16,228 nucleotides of DNA from NCBI GenBank assembly GCA_003150315.1, contig QAML01000078.1, positions 136,702 through 152,929 on the forward strand. The letters run 5' to 3'. A model generated the notes under the pieces. The model was not told the origin of the DNA, ran no database searches, and saw nothing but the letters and a program-made list of their open reading frames with translations. Origin of the DNA: Prevotellaceae bacterium. Its GTDB lineage: Bacteria; Bacteroidota; Bacteroidia; Bacteroidales; Bacteroidaceae. Below are positions 9,052 through 15,762 of this stretch, piece by piece. Made by a program: the position numbers and the translations under genes. Position 1 is the stretch's first letter. Each line of letters starts with the position of its first letter.

Positions 9052-9129
9052 AATACAAGCCATATATTTTGAAATACAAGGCACTTATTTTAAAATAAGT
9101 GCCTTGTATTTTTTACGATAAGCCATGTG
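9052..9129 (-). repeat. Dispersed palindromic element, copy 2
   Basis: On the plus strand three 21-bp units follow each other: a variant unit at 9052-9072 (AATACAAGCCATATATTTTG...), the standard unit at 9073-9093, and its inverse from 9094. A perfect 40-bp palindrome spans 9072-9111. The conserved left flank, read on the minus strand, is ACATGGCTTATCGTAAAAAA, ending at 9128 on the plus map. The opposite flank is GGCG at 9045-9048. The core is inverted relative to its flanks when compared with copies 3 and 4. On the minus strand the flank ATG at 9126 opens a 13-codon frame MAYRKKYKALILK ending at 9085. Confidence 0.9.
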
Positions 9130-9275
9130 TGTTTTTTTATGTACGCAAGCCAAGCTTTTTTCTTGTGATATTTCACCCGTTTTCATGCCTTCAAAACATG
9201 CCGCAAAGCCGCGCCACCTCTCCCCGGTCCTACCATTATGACGGGAAAACATACCCGCATCGCAGAATGACGTAC

Positions 9276-9303
9276 TTGCATAATAATAAATTCATTACAT
9301 TTG
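9276..9303 (+). promoter_or_regulatory. Promoter of the DUF362-TonB receptor operon
   Basis: A -33 TTG at 9276-9278 and -7 box TACATTTG (9296-9303, followed by C) have a 17-base gap. Start of transcription near 9308 leaves about 30 bases before ATG 9339, supporting that start. Confidence 0.65.
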
Positions 9304-9338
9304 CAGCAATAAATAAGAACAATAAAAAAACATCAAAA

Positions 9339-10286
9339 ATGAAGAAACTCATAATACTTTCATTCATTGCCCTGATGGGCATACAGGTACACGCACAGCC
9401 CAAGGTTTACGTAACGAGGAACATCAGCCCCGAAGGACTCATGGCTGTTTACAAAGCATTGGGTGTGAAAGCCAAAGGCAAGGTTGCCGTAAAAGTGAGC
9501 ACGGGTGAAGCCGGAAATCCCAACTATCTTCAGCCGTCGCTCATAGGTCCGCTCGTCAAGAAAGTGAAAGGCACAATTGTTGAATGCAACACCGCTTACG
9601 GCGGAAAACGCAGCACAACCGAAGAGCATTTGAAAGTGGCGGAAGAACACGGATTCACGAAAATAGCCAAAGTGGACATCATGGATTCGGAAGGAGAAAT
9701 GAAAATACCCGTAAAGGACACGAAATACATTAAATACGACATAGTGGGTTCACATCTCAAGAACTACAATTTCATGATAAACCTTGCCCACTTCAAAGGA
9801 CATCCCATGGGCGGACTCGGCGGTGTGCTCAAAAATCAGAGCATAGGAGTGGCTTCGGCAAACGGCAAGGCATACATTCACAGCGCGGGAGTTGTGGAAA
9901 CACCCGAGAAGTTGTGGAGCAACGTAGGAAACCAGGACGGCTTTCTTGAGTCAATGGCTGCCGCAGCGCAGGGAGTGGCAAACTTTTTCGGTAAAAACAT
10001 CATTTACATTAGCGTAATGAATAACATGTCGGTTGACTGCGATTGCGTGTCTCACCCCGCAGCTTCCAAACTCAAGGACTACGGAATCTTAGCCTCTACC
10101 GACCCCGTGGCATTGGACCAGGCGTGCGTAGACATTATTTTCAACATGACTCCGTCAGACGGCAACGACAACGCACCCCTTAAGGAACGCATTACGAGCC
10201 GCCACGGAATTCACACAATTGAACACGCCGAAGAAATAGGGCTTGGCAGCAGAAAATACAAACTCGTAAACATTGACAAAAAGTGA
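9339..10286 (+). CDS. Secreted DUF362 domain-containing protein
   Basis: The product has 315 residues from ATG 9339, chosen because it begins a clean signal peptide (MKKLIILSFIALMGIQVHAQ, cleavage near HA-Q) and lies just after a good promoter. The body matches the DUF362 pattern (PF04015): VKVSTGEAGNPNYLQPSLI near 50, IVECNTAYGGKR, the central NLAHFKGHPMGGLGGVLKNQ near 148, and the C-terminal DYGILASTDPVALDQACVDI near 250. Two cysteines (DCDC) precede that motif. Many DUF362 proteins carry ferredoxin-like 4Fe-4S cysteines; that domain is absent here. The biochemical role of the family is unsettled. It overlaps the TonB receptor gene by GTGA, so a periplasmic role linked to what the receptor imports is plausible but inferred. 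Confidence 0.9.
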   Translation: MKKLIILSFIALMGIQVHAQPKVYVTRNISPEGLMAVYKALGVKAKGKVAVKVSTGEAGNPNYLQPSLIGPLVKKVKGTIVECNTAYGGKRSTTEEHLKVAEEHGFTKIAKVDIMDSEGEMKIPVKDTKYIKYDIVGSHLKNYNFMINLAHFKGHPMGGLGGVLKNQSIGVASANGKAYIHSAGVVETPEKLWSNVGNQDGFLESMAAAAQGVANFFGKNIIYISVMNNMSVDCDCVSHPAASKLKDYGILASTDPVALDQACVDIIFNMTPSDGNDNAPLKERITSRHGIHTIEHAEEIGLGSRKYKLVNIDKK

Positions 10287-12154
10287 AAGCGAAATACTTG
10301 CTCATTACTGCGGGGTTGCTGACAGCCTTTTCCGTGAAAGCAGAAACGGTGAACGACACTCTGGAAACCGAAACTCTGCGCCCGGCATTGGTTACGGGAA
10401 CCCGAAACCTTACCGACGCACGCCATCTGCCCATGACCGTGAGCCTTGTAAGCCGCAAGGAACTGACCAAAAACTACCGCTCGTCTGTTTTGCCCACTGT
10501 GTGCGAACAAGTGCCGGGATTGTTCATAACTTCAAGGGGCATGTTAGGCTACGGAGTGTCAACAGGAGCTGCGGGAGGCATTAAAGTACGCGGCATAGGC
10601 GGTGGCGCGGAAATGTTGGTGCTTATAGACGGTCAGCCGCAGTATGCCGGACTTATGGGACACCCCATAGCAGACGCTTATCAAACTATGATGGCGGAGA
10701 AAGTGGAAGTGCTTCGCGGACCGTCCTCTGTGCTCTACGGCTCAAACGCCATGGGAGGAGTGATGAACATTGTTACACGAAAAATAACCCGAGACGGTTC
10801 GCACACAACCTTTCAGGCAGAAGGCGGATCTTATGGCACTGCACAGGCACAGGTTTCAAACCAGACAAAAGCCGGCAAGTTTTCGAGCACGGCAGGCATA
10901 AACTACGGAAGAACCGACGGACATCGCCCCAACAGCAACTTTGAACAATATTCGGGCTTTGTGAAATTGGGTTACGACCTTTCGGAACATTGGAAAGCCG
11001 ATGCAGACGTAAACCTGACGCATTTCAAGGCTTCGAATCCGGGAGAAGAGACAAATCCTTACATAGACAATGACTCCAAGATTACTCGCGGGCTTGCTTC
11101 GGTGCAGTTAGCCAACAACTACGGCAGCATGTCGGGAGCGATAAGAGCGTTCTACGATTGGGGACATCACAACATAAACGACGGATATCACCCCGGAGGA
11201 ACGCCGCAAACCCAGTTGTATTTGCACAACGACATTATGAGCGGAATAACAGCCTATGAAAGCACGTCATTGTTTGAAGGAAACAGGATTACACTCGGTG
11301 TTGACTATCAACATTTCGGAGGTAAGGCATGGAACAAGGTAATAGCCACCGGCGAACACAAAAGTCTTGCTAACAAGAAGCAGGACGAAATAGCCGGTTA
11401 CCTGGATTTTCGTCAGGATTTGCTGTCGCTCGTAACACTGGATGCCGGATTGCGCGTTGACTATCACTCCACGGCGGGAACAGAACTCGTGCCGCAGGGC
11501 GGACTTACGTTCCACATAAACAACGATGCGCAGATACGCGCAATGGTGAACAAGGGATTTCGAAATCCTACCATTCGCGAACTCTACATGTTCCGTCCCG
11601 CAAACAAAGATTTGAAACCCGAGCGCATGACGAACTATGAACTCGCATTCAGCAACAATCTTTTCAACAACAGCCTCCGACTTGGTTTGAGTCTTTTCTA
11701 TCTCAAAGCCGACAACATGATAACAACTGCCATGGTTGACGGTCGTCCGCAAAACGTGAACACCGGTAAAACGGAAAACAGCGGAGTAGAATTAGAGGCA
11801 AAGTATAAAGCCGACAAGCACCTCTCATTCAACACCAACTACAGCTATCTTCACATGAGCAATCCCACTTCGGGCGCGCCGGAACACAAACTTTATGTGG
11901 GTGCAGACTATGTTAACGGTAAATTCAGCGCATCTACGGGTGTGCAATACATTGCCGGGCTGTATCTTGCCGCAGGCAAAAACGCCGACAAGGAATATTT
12001 CACGCTTTGGAATCTTACTGCGAGCTACAAAATACTCAAAAACATAACCGCTTATGCGCGCGGCGAAAATCTGTTGGCGCAGAAATACCAGACAATGCTG
12101 GGATTCACCATGCCCAAAGCCACTGTCATGGCAGGCATAAAGATTGATATTTAA
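10283..12154 (+). CDS. TonB-dependent outer membrane receptor
   Basis: The product has 623 residues starting at a GTG that overlaps the upstream stop (GTGA, 10283-10286). A signal peptide (MKAKYLLITAGLLTAFSVKA) precedes a TonB-box-like stretch, LRPALVTGTRN near 32-42. The plug domain follows: LPTVCEQVPGLFITS 70-84, GGIKVRGIGG 98-107, EMLVLIDGQPQY 110-121 and VEVLRGPSSVLYGSNAMGGV 141-160, a very typical plug signature. The rest is a beta-barrel with alternating hydrophobic strands and FRNPTIRELYMF and LKPERMTNYELAF motifs of the barrel (about 427-458). The protein lacks the long SusC-type N-terminal carboxypeptidase-like domain and has no SusD partner, so it resembles small siderophore, haem or vitamin receptors rather than glycan importers. 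The C-terminus is ...IKIDI instead of the more usual aromatic end. The substrate is unknown. Confidence 0.95.
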   Translation: MKAKYLLITAGLLTAFSVKAETVNDTLETETLRPALVTGTRNLTDARHLPMTVSLVSRKELTKNYRSSVLPTVCEQVPGLFITSRGMLGYGVSTGAAGGIKVRGIGGGAEMLVLIDGQPQYAGLMGHPIADAYQTMMAEKVEVLRGPSSVLYGSNAMGGVMNIVTRKITRDGSHTTFQAEGGSYGTAQAQVSNQTKAGKFSSTAGINYGRTDGHRPNSNFEQYSGFVKLGYDLSEHWKADADVNLTHFKASNPGEETNPYIDNDSKITRGLASVQLANNYGSMSGAIRAFYDWGHHNINDGYHPGGTPQTQLYLHNDIMSGITAYESTSLFEGNRITLGVDYQHFGGKAWNKVIATGEHKSLANKKQDEIAGYLDFRQDLLSLVTLDAGLRVDYHSTAGTELVPQGGLTFHINNDAQIRAMVNKGFRNPTIRELYMFRPANKDLKPERMTNYELAFSNNLFNNSLRLGLSLFYLKADNMITTAMVDGRPQNVNTGKTENSGVELEAKYKADKHLSFNTNYSYLHMSNPTSGAPEHKLYVGADYVNGKFSASTGVQYIAGLYLAAGKNADKEYFTLWNLTASYKILKNITAYARGENLLAQKYQTMLGFTMPKATVMAGIKIDI

Positions 12155-12197
12155 CAAACATCCCAACCATATTACATTAAAATTACTAATTCTTCGG

Positions 12198-12238
12198 AAG
12201 GAAAGGCTTGCTTTTTCAAGCCTTTCCTTTATTCTTTT
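12198..12238 (+). terminator. Rho-independent terminator of the TonB receptor operon
   Basis: A perfect 13-bp stem AAGGAAAGGCTTG (12198-12210) / CAAGCCTTTCCTT (12217-12229) with a 6-base loop is followed by TATTCTTTT. It lies 44 bases after the receptor stop and closes the rightward operons before the leftward accessory block. Confidence 0.9.
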
Positions 12239-12311
12239 CACTCAATCCCCCCAAAATCCACTTCTTCCCTGCACCTTTTTCTTCATCCGCCTTTCCCGAA
12301 AAGCAACCTCC

Positions 12312-12374
12312 GCATCCAATAAAAAAGCTTCAGCATCCGGTGGAACTTTTCCTGCATCTCCGACAAAAAATTCA
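12312..12374. repeat. Degenerate 21-base periodic tract
   Basis: GCATCC or GCATCT occurs at 12312, 12333 and 12354, exactly 21 bases apart. The bases between are only loosely alike (A-rich then TTC). The period equals the unit length of the palindromic element 40 bases to the right, but the sequences are different. Chance cannot be excluded with three units. Confidence 0.4.
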
Positions 12375-12410
12375 CCACTTCGGGAAGTCTTTTCGGCACG
12401 CCGAAAAAAA

Positions 12411-12492
12411 CACATGGCTTATCGTAAAAAACATAAGGCATATATTTTAAAATACAAGGCACTTATTTTAAAATAAGTGCCTTGTATTTTTC
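12411..12492 (+). repeat. Dispersed palindromic element, copy 3
   Basis: The left flank ACATGGCTTATCGTAAAAAA (12413-12431) is followed by a variant 21-bp unit (CATAAGGCATATATTTTAA), the standard unit and its inverse. The perfect palindrome is 42 bp (12449-12490) and is followed by TCGCC. The tail TGAAAATCAAC near 12508 is shared with copy 4. ATG 12414 to TAA 12476 spells the micro-ORF MAYRKKHKAYILKYKALILK. Confidence 0.92.
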
Positions 12493-12673
12493 GCCTTCCC
12501 AAACCACTGAAAATCAACGCGGCACAAAAGGCTTATTTTTTGCGTTTTTGCAAGTCGGGAAACCGGGTTGTTTGCCCTAATCTTTTGAAGAATTTGTAGC
12601 TTTCCCGTACCTTCAATATAGCAAAAGGAATGACCTCAAACCAATGAGCGGTATTTCTTGGATCACCGGCTTT

Positions 12674-13114
12674 TTATTTTTTGTCAAACTGGTAAACGGC
12701 TCCATCGTGTCGCACCATAAAACAAACTTTATACGATTCGTCAAAAAGAATTATATCATCAGCCGACGGATACCATATATAGTCAAAAAAGTCAGCAACA
12801 TCTTTGAAATCAAAAGCATCAATCGTATAAAAAGAATCCCAACATACGTTCACATGTTTGGGCATTTCCTTTATGTTTTGCTCATATATCAAACGGCGCA
12901 AATCAAAATTTTCGTCTTTGGCGTTTACGGAGTTCACAAACCGCCCCTCGCTTTGAATAATGCTGAAAATGTCGTTACGATATAGGGGGGCAATCTTGTA
13001 TGACAGGCAAAACGAAGCAAAAACCTTATCACATTCCTCCATAGAAAGAGTAACGAAACTCAGATTTTGGTTTTTATGGTCTTTTTTGAAGAAATCCAAT
13101 TTATATTGCTCCAT
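12674..13114 (-). CDS. Hypothetical protein, possible immunity protein
   Basis: The product has 146 residues, with no signal peptide and no membrane segment, so it is likely cytoplasmic. I do not recognise the family. It is rich in aromatic and acidic residues (DDIILFDESYKVCFMVRHDG near the C-terminus, residues 118-137; FDFKDVADFFDYIWY near 101). That size and composition resemble SUKH- and Imm-type immunity proteins of polymorphic toxins. It is the last gene of a leftward series of short accessory genes that is AT-richer than the aroA and macroglobulin regions. A weak TTTCTTTG box lies at 13203-13210 upstream. The frame continues past the stop for about 40 codons into the tail of repeat copy 3, which I regard as coincidental. 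Confidence 0.72.
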   Translation of the reverse strand: MEQYKLDFFKKDHKNQNLSFVTLSMEECDKVFASFCLSYKIAPLYRNDIFSIIQSEGRFVNSVNAKDENFDLRRLIYEQNIKEMPKHVNVCWDSFYTIDAFDFKDVADFFDYIWYPSADDIILFDESYKVCFMVRHDGAVYQFDKK

Positions 13115-13294
13115 ATATTCTTGATTTTGCTGTTTCCAAGGCAGTCCGAATAACCTGTTTTCTACGCGAAAATAGTTCTTTTCTCAAACATCCGCACAAA
13201 GGCAAAGAAATAAATTTACTTATGGCATTTTTGCTGCTTGTAAACAGCAATTACTTTTTTAGAAGAAACACACAAATGGCTAATGACAAACAAA

Positions 13295-14221
13295 TTACGG
13301 CTTTCTTTGTTTTTCTGTAAGCCACTTTTCACGGGATTTTCCATAATCGTTCCAATTCCAACGGTTGTTAATTGTTACGGGATAGCACCTACGGTTTGGA
13401 ATATCCAGCATTGAAAGCCGTTTCAAGCCATTGACAGGCGTGAGGTCCATATCGTCAATCACAAAGTTTCCACCAAACAAAGCAAGAGCCGATATATTTC
13501 TTAAATCAGCCAACGGCTTAATCGATACAAGCCTGTCTGTCTCTATTATTACAACCTCCATGTTGCTCAGATTTGACAAAAATTCGATGTCGTGAAGACC
13601 TTTTACGCCCCTTATGTCTATTCTTTTCAATTTTTGCAAATACGAAATATCCGAAAAAGATTGTAGCTTTTTGCAATTCAATATTGTTAAGTTTTCAAGG
13701 AGCACAAGATTTCGGACAAACGACAAAGAAGTTATATTAGAATTGGCAACGGTCAAATGTCTTAGGTTCTTCAAGTTGCCAATTCCGTGTTCGTCCCCAA
13801 TTTTGAAGTCATCAACATATAAGTTTTCTATGCTGCAACAGGAAAACAGGGTATCGTTTCGTTTACGACCATAACAAAACACGTTTTTCAGATTGTAGAA
13901 AACCCGAAAATCAACATCGTCGGCATCAGGTACGTTTAAGCTTAACGTTTTCAAGTCTTTTTGTTTCTCAACACTCCTGATTCCTTTGGAATGAACGTCT
14001 ACAATTTCTAATGTTTCGAGTTGCATGTCTTCTAAAAAAGCATAGTCGGAGCATTTCCACCCGAACGAATAGTTCAGAAACAGATGCTTTATGTTTTTAT
14101 CGTTTATTATTTTCACAAACGAGTCATTCCATTCACAACATATAAGCATCCCTAATCCGTCTAACCGTCTTTGGTTATACGGATTCTCTCTTACGAATTT
14201 ATATTTGCGTTTATTCCACAT
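13295..14221 (-). CDS. Leucine-rich-repeat protein, possible immunity or sensor protein
   Basis: From ATG 14219-14221 the product has 308 residues (MWNKRKYKF...). The frame extends to a GTG at 14317 (340 residues), with another ATG at 14242. The GTG sits at or before the inferred transcription start of promoter repeat A, so an internal ATG is preferred. Degenerate leucine-rich repeats of about 22-24 residues fill the middle, for example (long-form numbering) NLKNLRHLTVANSNITSLSF 181-200, LENLTILNCKKLQSFSDISY 207-226, LQKLKRIDIRGVKGLHDIEF 227-246, and a further repeat around 250-280, of the internalin/SDS22 kind. The C-terminus WNWNDYGKSREKWLTEK is charged and aromatic. There is no signal peptide, so it should be cytoplasmic and bind a protein partner. 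Similar LRR proteins occur in Bacteroidales toxin-immunity arrays; the role here is inferred. Confidence 0.75.
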   Translation of the reverse strand: MWNKRKYKFVRENPYNQRRLDGLGMLICCEWNDSFVKIINDKNIKHLFLNYSFGWKCSDYAFLEDMQLETLEIVDVHSKGIRSVEKQKDLKTLSLNVPDADDVDFRVFYNLKNVFCYGRKRNDTLFSCCSIENLYVDDFKIGDEHGIGNLKNLRHLTVANSNITSLSFVRNLVLLENLTILNCKKLQSFSDISYLQKLKRIDIRGVKGLHDIEFLSNLSNMEVVIIETDRLVSIKPLADLRNISALALFGGNFVIDDMDLTPVNGLKRLSMLDIPNRRCYPVTINNRWNWNDYGKSREKWLTEKQRKP

Positions 14222-14309
14222 ACTATCCGCCGAAAGGCACATGCTACATCTGTAGCCGTTGCCACAAAAGTCCTTGCCGCCCACACTGTAGTTGTTGTCC
14301 CTGTCATTG

Positions 14310-14391
14310 TACGGCACTACAAAAGTAACATAATTATCCCTTACAACTTACAAAGGCATAGCAGACTTAAATATATGGTCATCAGAAAAAA
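14310..14391 (-). promoter_or_regulatory. Promoter repeat A, upstream of the LRR gene
   Basis: On the minus strand this stretch ends with a -33 TTG (14344-14346), a 16-base gap and -7 box TACTTTTG (14320-14327), then TAGTGCCGTA. About 80 bases are imperfectly duplicated at 15681-15761, with the same promoter spacing: TACGGCACTACAAAA, ACTTACAAAGG/ACTCACAAAGG and GTCATCAGAAAA are shared. Transcription would start near 14314-14316. Confidence 0.6.
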
Positions 14392-14569
14392 CATTTGCCC
14401 TGCCATTGATACAATATGCTTTCTGCCTCTCAAACCGCAAGACTCTCGACAGACAATTTCGATTCTACAGCGCAGACTAACAATATAAATATGTCCTGCA
14501 CAGCGTCCGGCATATTATTTATCAATTATGGAGATCCATAAAAAAGATGCCGCATTCCTGCCGCCATTT

Positions 14570-15070
14570 TCAATATTTATCTAAAGATTCAAAAGAAACA
14601 TTTGTAATGCCATTCTTCTCAATAAGTTCTTTAACTCTCAAAGAACAAACCGTTGCCCCGCTGCCTTTCAGATAAAAGAATTCTTCTCCATTCCATGAAG
14701 TAAAATCTATTCGGAATGTACCATAAATACGGTCTCCTTCGGAATCGAAATCGCACCTTGAATTTATCTGTGTTTCCACAAAAGCATAATACTGCAACTT
14801 GGAATCTTTGATTTTAATGGGAATAAACGATACTCCTTTAACTCCGCTACTTTCCAATAAATCCTTAAATTTTTCGGAGATAAATCTTAAAGGTCCTTGG
14901 TCGCCAATAAAATCATAAAACATATCCCCCTCGTCAACGCAAAAAATATTGTTGTTTTTTACATCTTGTAGATAAGGAAAAATGCGAAAAGGATCATAGT
15001 TCGCCTCTGCCCGGAGTCTTACTTGCCTTTTCTTATTTCCCAAAACTATCGTAGTAAAATTCACAGACAT
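14570..15070 (-). CDS. Imm11/DUF1629-like putative immunity protein
   Basis: The product has 166 residues, soluble with no signal peptide. Two related segments are visible: RFISEKFKDLLESSGVKGVS at 62-81 and LRVKELIEKNGITNVSFESL at 144-163. Each has the pattern (basic/aromatic)-x-(helix ending LLE or LIE)-x-x-G(V/I)-x-x-V-S-F. The pattern 'FIS-x(n)-LL...GV-GV-FIPI' followed by a Y-rich strand recalls Imm11 (DUF1629) and Imm43 immunity families, which neutralise polymorphic-toxin C-terminal domains in the cytoplasm. This is pattern recognition without a search. The gene is in the same orientation as its accessory neighbours but is separated by 145 bases from the 54-aa gene upstream and 252 bases from the LRR start region, so it may be transcribed on its own. 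The cognate toxin is not in the window. Confidence 0.72.
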   Translation of the reverse strand: MSVNFTTIVLGNKKRQVRLRAEANYDPFRIFPYLQDVKNNNIFCVDEGDMFYDFIGDQGPLRFISEKFKDLLESSGVKGVSFIPIKIKDSKLQYYAFVETQINSRCDFDSEGDRIYGTFRIDFTSWNGEEFFYLKGSGATVCSLRVKELIEKNGITNVSFESLDKY

Positions 15071-15215
15071 AACATTTTTCTATTTAATCGGTCCATTGTT
15101 CAAGTTAAATAAATACTGCTTGCAGAAAACATACCCAACCGGATACCATTAATGTGGACATCTATCCCGGTTTATAGCATTTTCCATATTCTGAAACGCA
15201 CTATTTAGGCATCCT

Positions 15216-15380
15216 TCATTCTATATTATTAGTAGCAGATATATTTTTGCAAATATAACCTACGATATACTCTATCGGAGTTAAAAGTTCTATATCATTA
15301 TTCTCAACTAAATCTTCTACAGAAGATTTTACATTCATCCAAAGTTTGGACGCTTCATATTCTTCGTATGGATGTTTCAT
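15216..15380 (-). CDS. Small 54-residue hypothetical protein (KHPYEEYE type)
   Basis: The ATG at 15378-15380 opens a 54-codon frame ending in TGA at 15216-15218. The product begins MKHPYEEYEASKLWMNVKSS and continues VEDLVENNDIELLTPIEYIV, GYICKN. It is acidic and helical, with no signal or membrane segment. I recall very similar 45-60 residue proteins (pattern NPYEEYE..LW..V..AI.DLVEN.DIE..T...YV.GY) in Bacteroidales accessory regions, often beside immunity-like genes; this is memory rather than a search. Good amino-acid logic and an A-rich leader (AAGAACAAAA) before the ATG support translation. Promoter repeat B, about 310 bases upstream in the same orientation, is the nearest visible promoter. 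Confidence 0.72.
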   Translation of the reverse strand: MKHPYEEYEASKLWMNVKSSVEDLVENNDIELLTPIEYIVGYICKNISATNNIE

Positions 15381-15408
15381 TTTTGTTCTTATTATCAGGC
15401 TAATTATA

Positions 15409-15615
15409 TCATTCCTTCTGTCCGATATAACCTACTTTCTCGATATTATTTTCCATCACGGGATTGTTCATATCCGCAACGTTCTTTACAATTTCGCTCC
15501 TTTCCCCTGCATTACCTCTTACTATTTTACGGTTTTGACTTTGTGAGCTGAATCTCCGTTTCAGAAACCAACACACGCCGTCTTACACTTTTACAGTATT
15601 GCCCCCATTTTGCAT
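15409..15615 (-). pseudogene. Broken reading frame, possible remnant of an accessory protein
   Basis: From ATG 15613-15615 the frame reads MQNGGNTVKV, then TAA, then stays open for 57 codons to TGA at 15409 (for example RKIVRGNAGERSEIVKNVAD and MENNIEKVGYIGQKE). The second part has a plausible protein composition and ends 28 bases before the 54-aa gene. It lies just downstream of promoter repeat B. It could be the decayed C-terminus of a toxin or another small accessory gene, or simply an open stretch without function. No family is recognised. Confidence 0.35.
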
Positions 15616-15680
15616 TTTGATTGTATTATGTAGAGATTTACTACTATATTTACGTTACGAAGACAGGACTACTATTTTCA

Positions 15681-15761
15681 TACGGCACTACAAAAATAAC
15701 AAATTAATACTTGCCAACTCACAAAGGTTAAAGAGAACCAATCTTATAGTCATCAGAAAAG
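15681..15761 (-). promoter_or_regulatory. Promoter repeat B
   Basis: Imperfect copy of the stretch at 14310-14391. On the minus strand it has TTG (15715-15717), a 16-base gap and -7 box TATTTTTG (15691-15698), then TAGTGCCGTA. It points at the broken frame 15409-15615 and the 54-aa gene. Its far end directly abuts palindromic element copy 4. Confidence 0.55.
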
Positions 15762-15762
15762 G

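Larger units (their letters stand above)
8931..9338. other. Intergenic region holding repeat copy 2 and a promoter
   Basis: This 408-base gap contains dispersed element copy 2 (about 9001-9129, the tail aligning down to about 9000) and the promoter of the DUF362 gene (9276-9303). The reading frame of the DUF362 gene is open back to a GTG at 9099, but that extension starts inside the repeat and precedes the promoter, so I treat it as non-coding. Nothing else is recognised. Confidence 0.7.
12155..12673. other. Intergenic region with terminator, 21-base periodic tract and repeat copy 3
   Basis: This 519-base gap holds the operon terminator (12198-12238), a short tract of 21-base periodicity (12312-12374), dispersed element copy 3 (12411-12492) and its tail to about 12560 (TGAAAATCAACGCGGCACAA and a T-rich stretch). 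A frame on the plus strand stays open from 12144 to 12476, but it begins inside the receptor gene, runs through the terminator and has no gene-like composition. Confidence 0.7.

Noticed and set aside
9099..9338. 80-codon upstream extension of the DUF362 gene
   Set aside because: It starts with GTG inside repeat copy 2 and precedes a good promoter; the signal peptide begins cleanly at ATG 9339.
12144..12476. 110-codon plus-strand frame ending in the micro-ORF of copy 3
   Set aside because: It begins inside the receptor gene, passes through the terminator hairpin and has no protein-like composition; only its last 20 codons, within the repeat, are of interest.
12550..12673. In-frame continuation past the stop of the 146-aa gene (…KFFKRLGQTTRFPDLQKRKK)
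   Set aside because: About 40 codons are open after the TAA, overlapping the tail of repeat copy 3. No sign of recoding, so it is treated as non-coding.
13229..13248. TTGCTG...CAGCAA hairpin as terminator of the LRR gene
   Set aside because: Stem is only 6 bp and there is no T-run after it on the minus strand.
15087..15215. Short minus-strand frames (MENAINRDRCPH; IDVHINGIRLGMFSASS) between the 54-aa and Imm11-like genes
   Set aside because: Too short, in different frames and without a start that makes sense; could be decayed sequence but unsupported.
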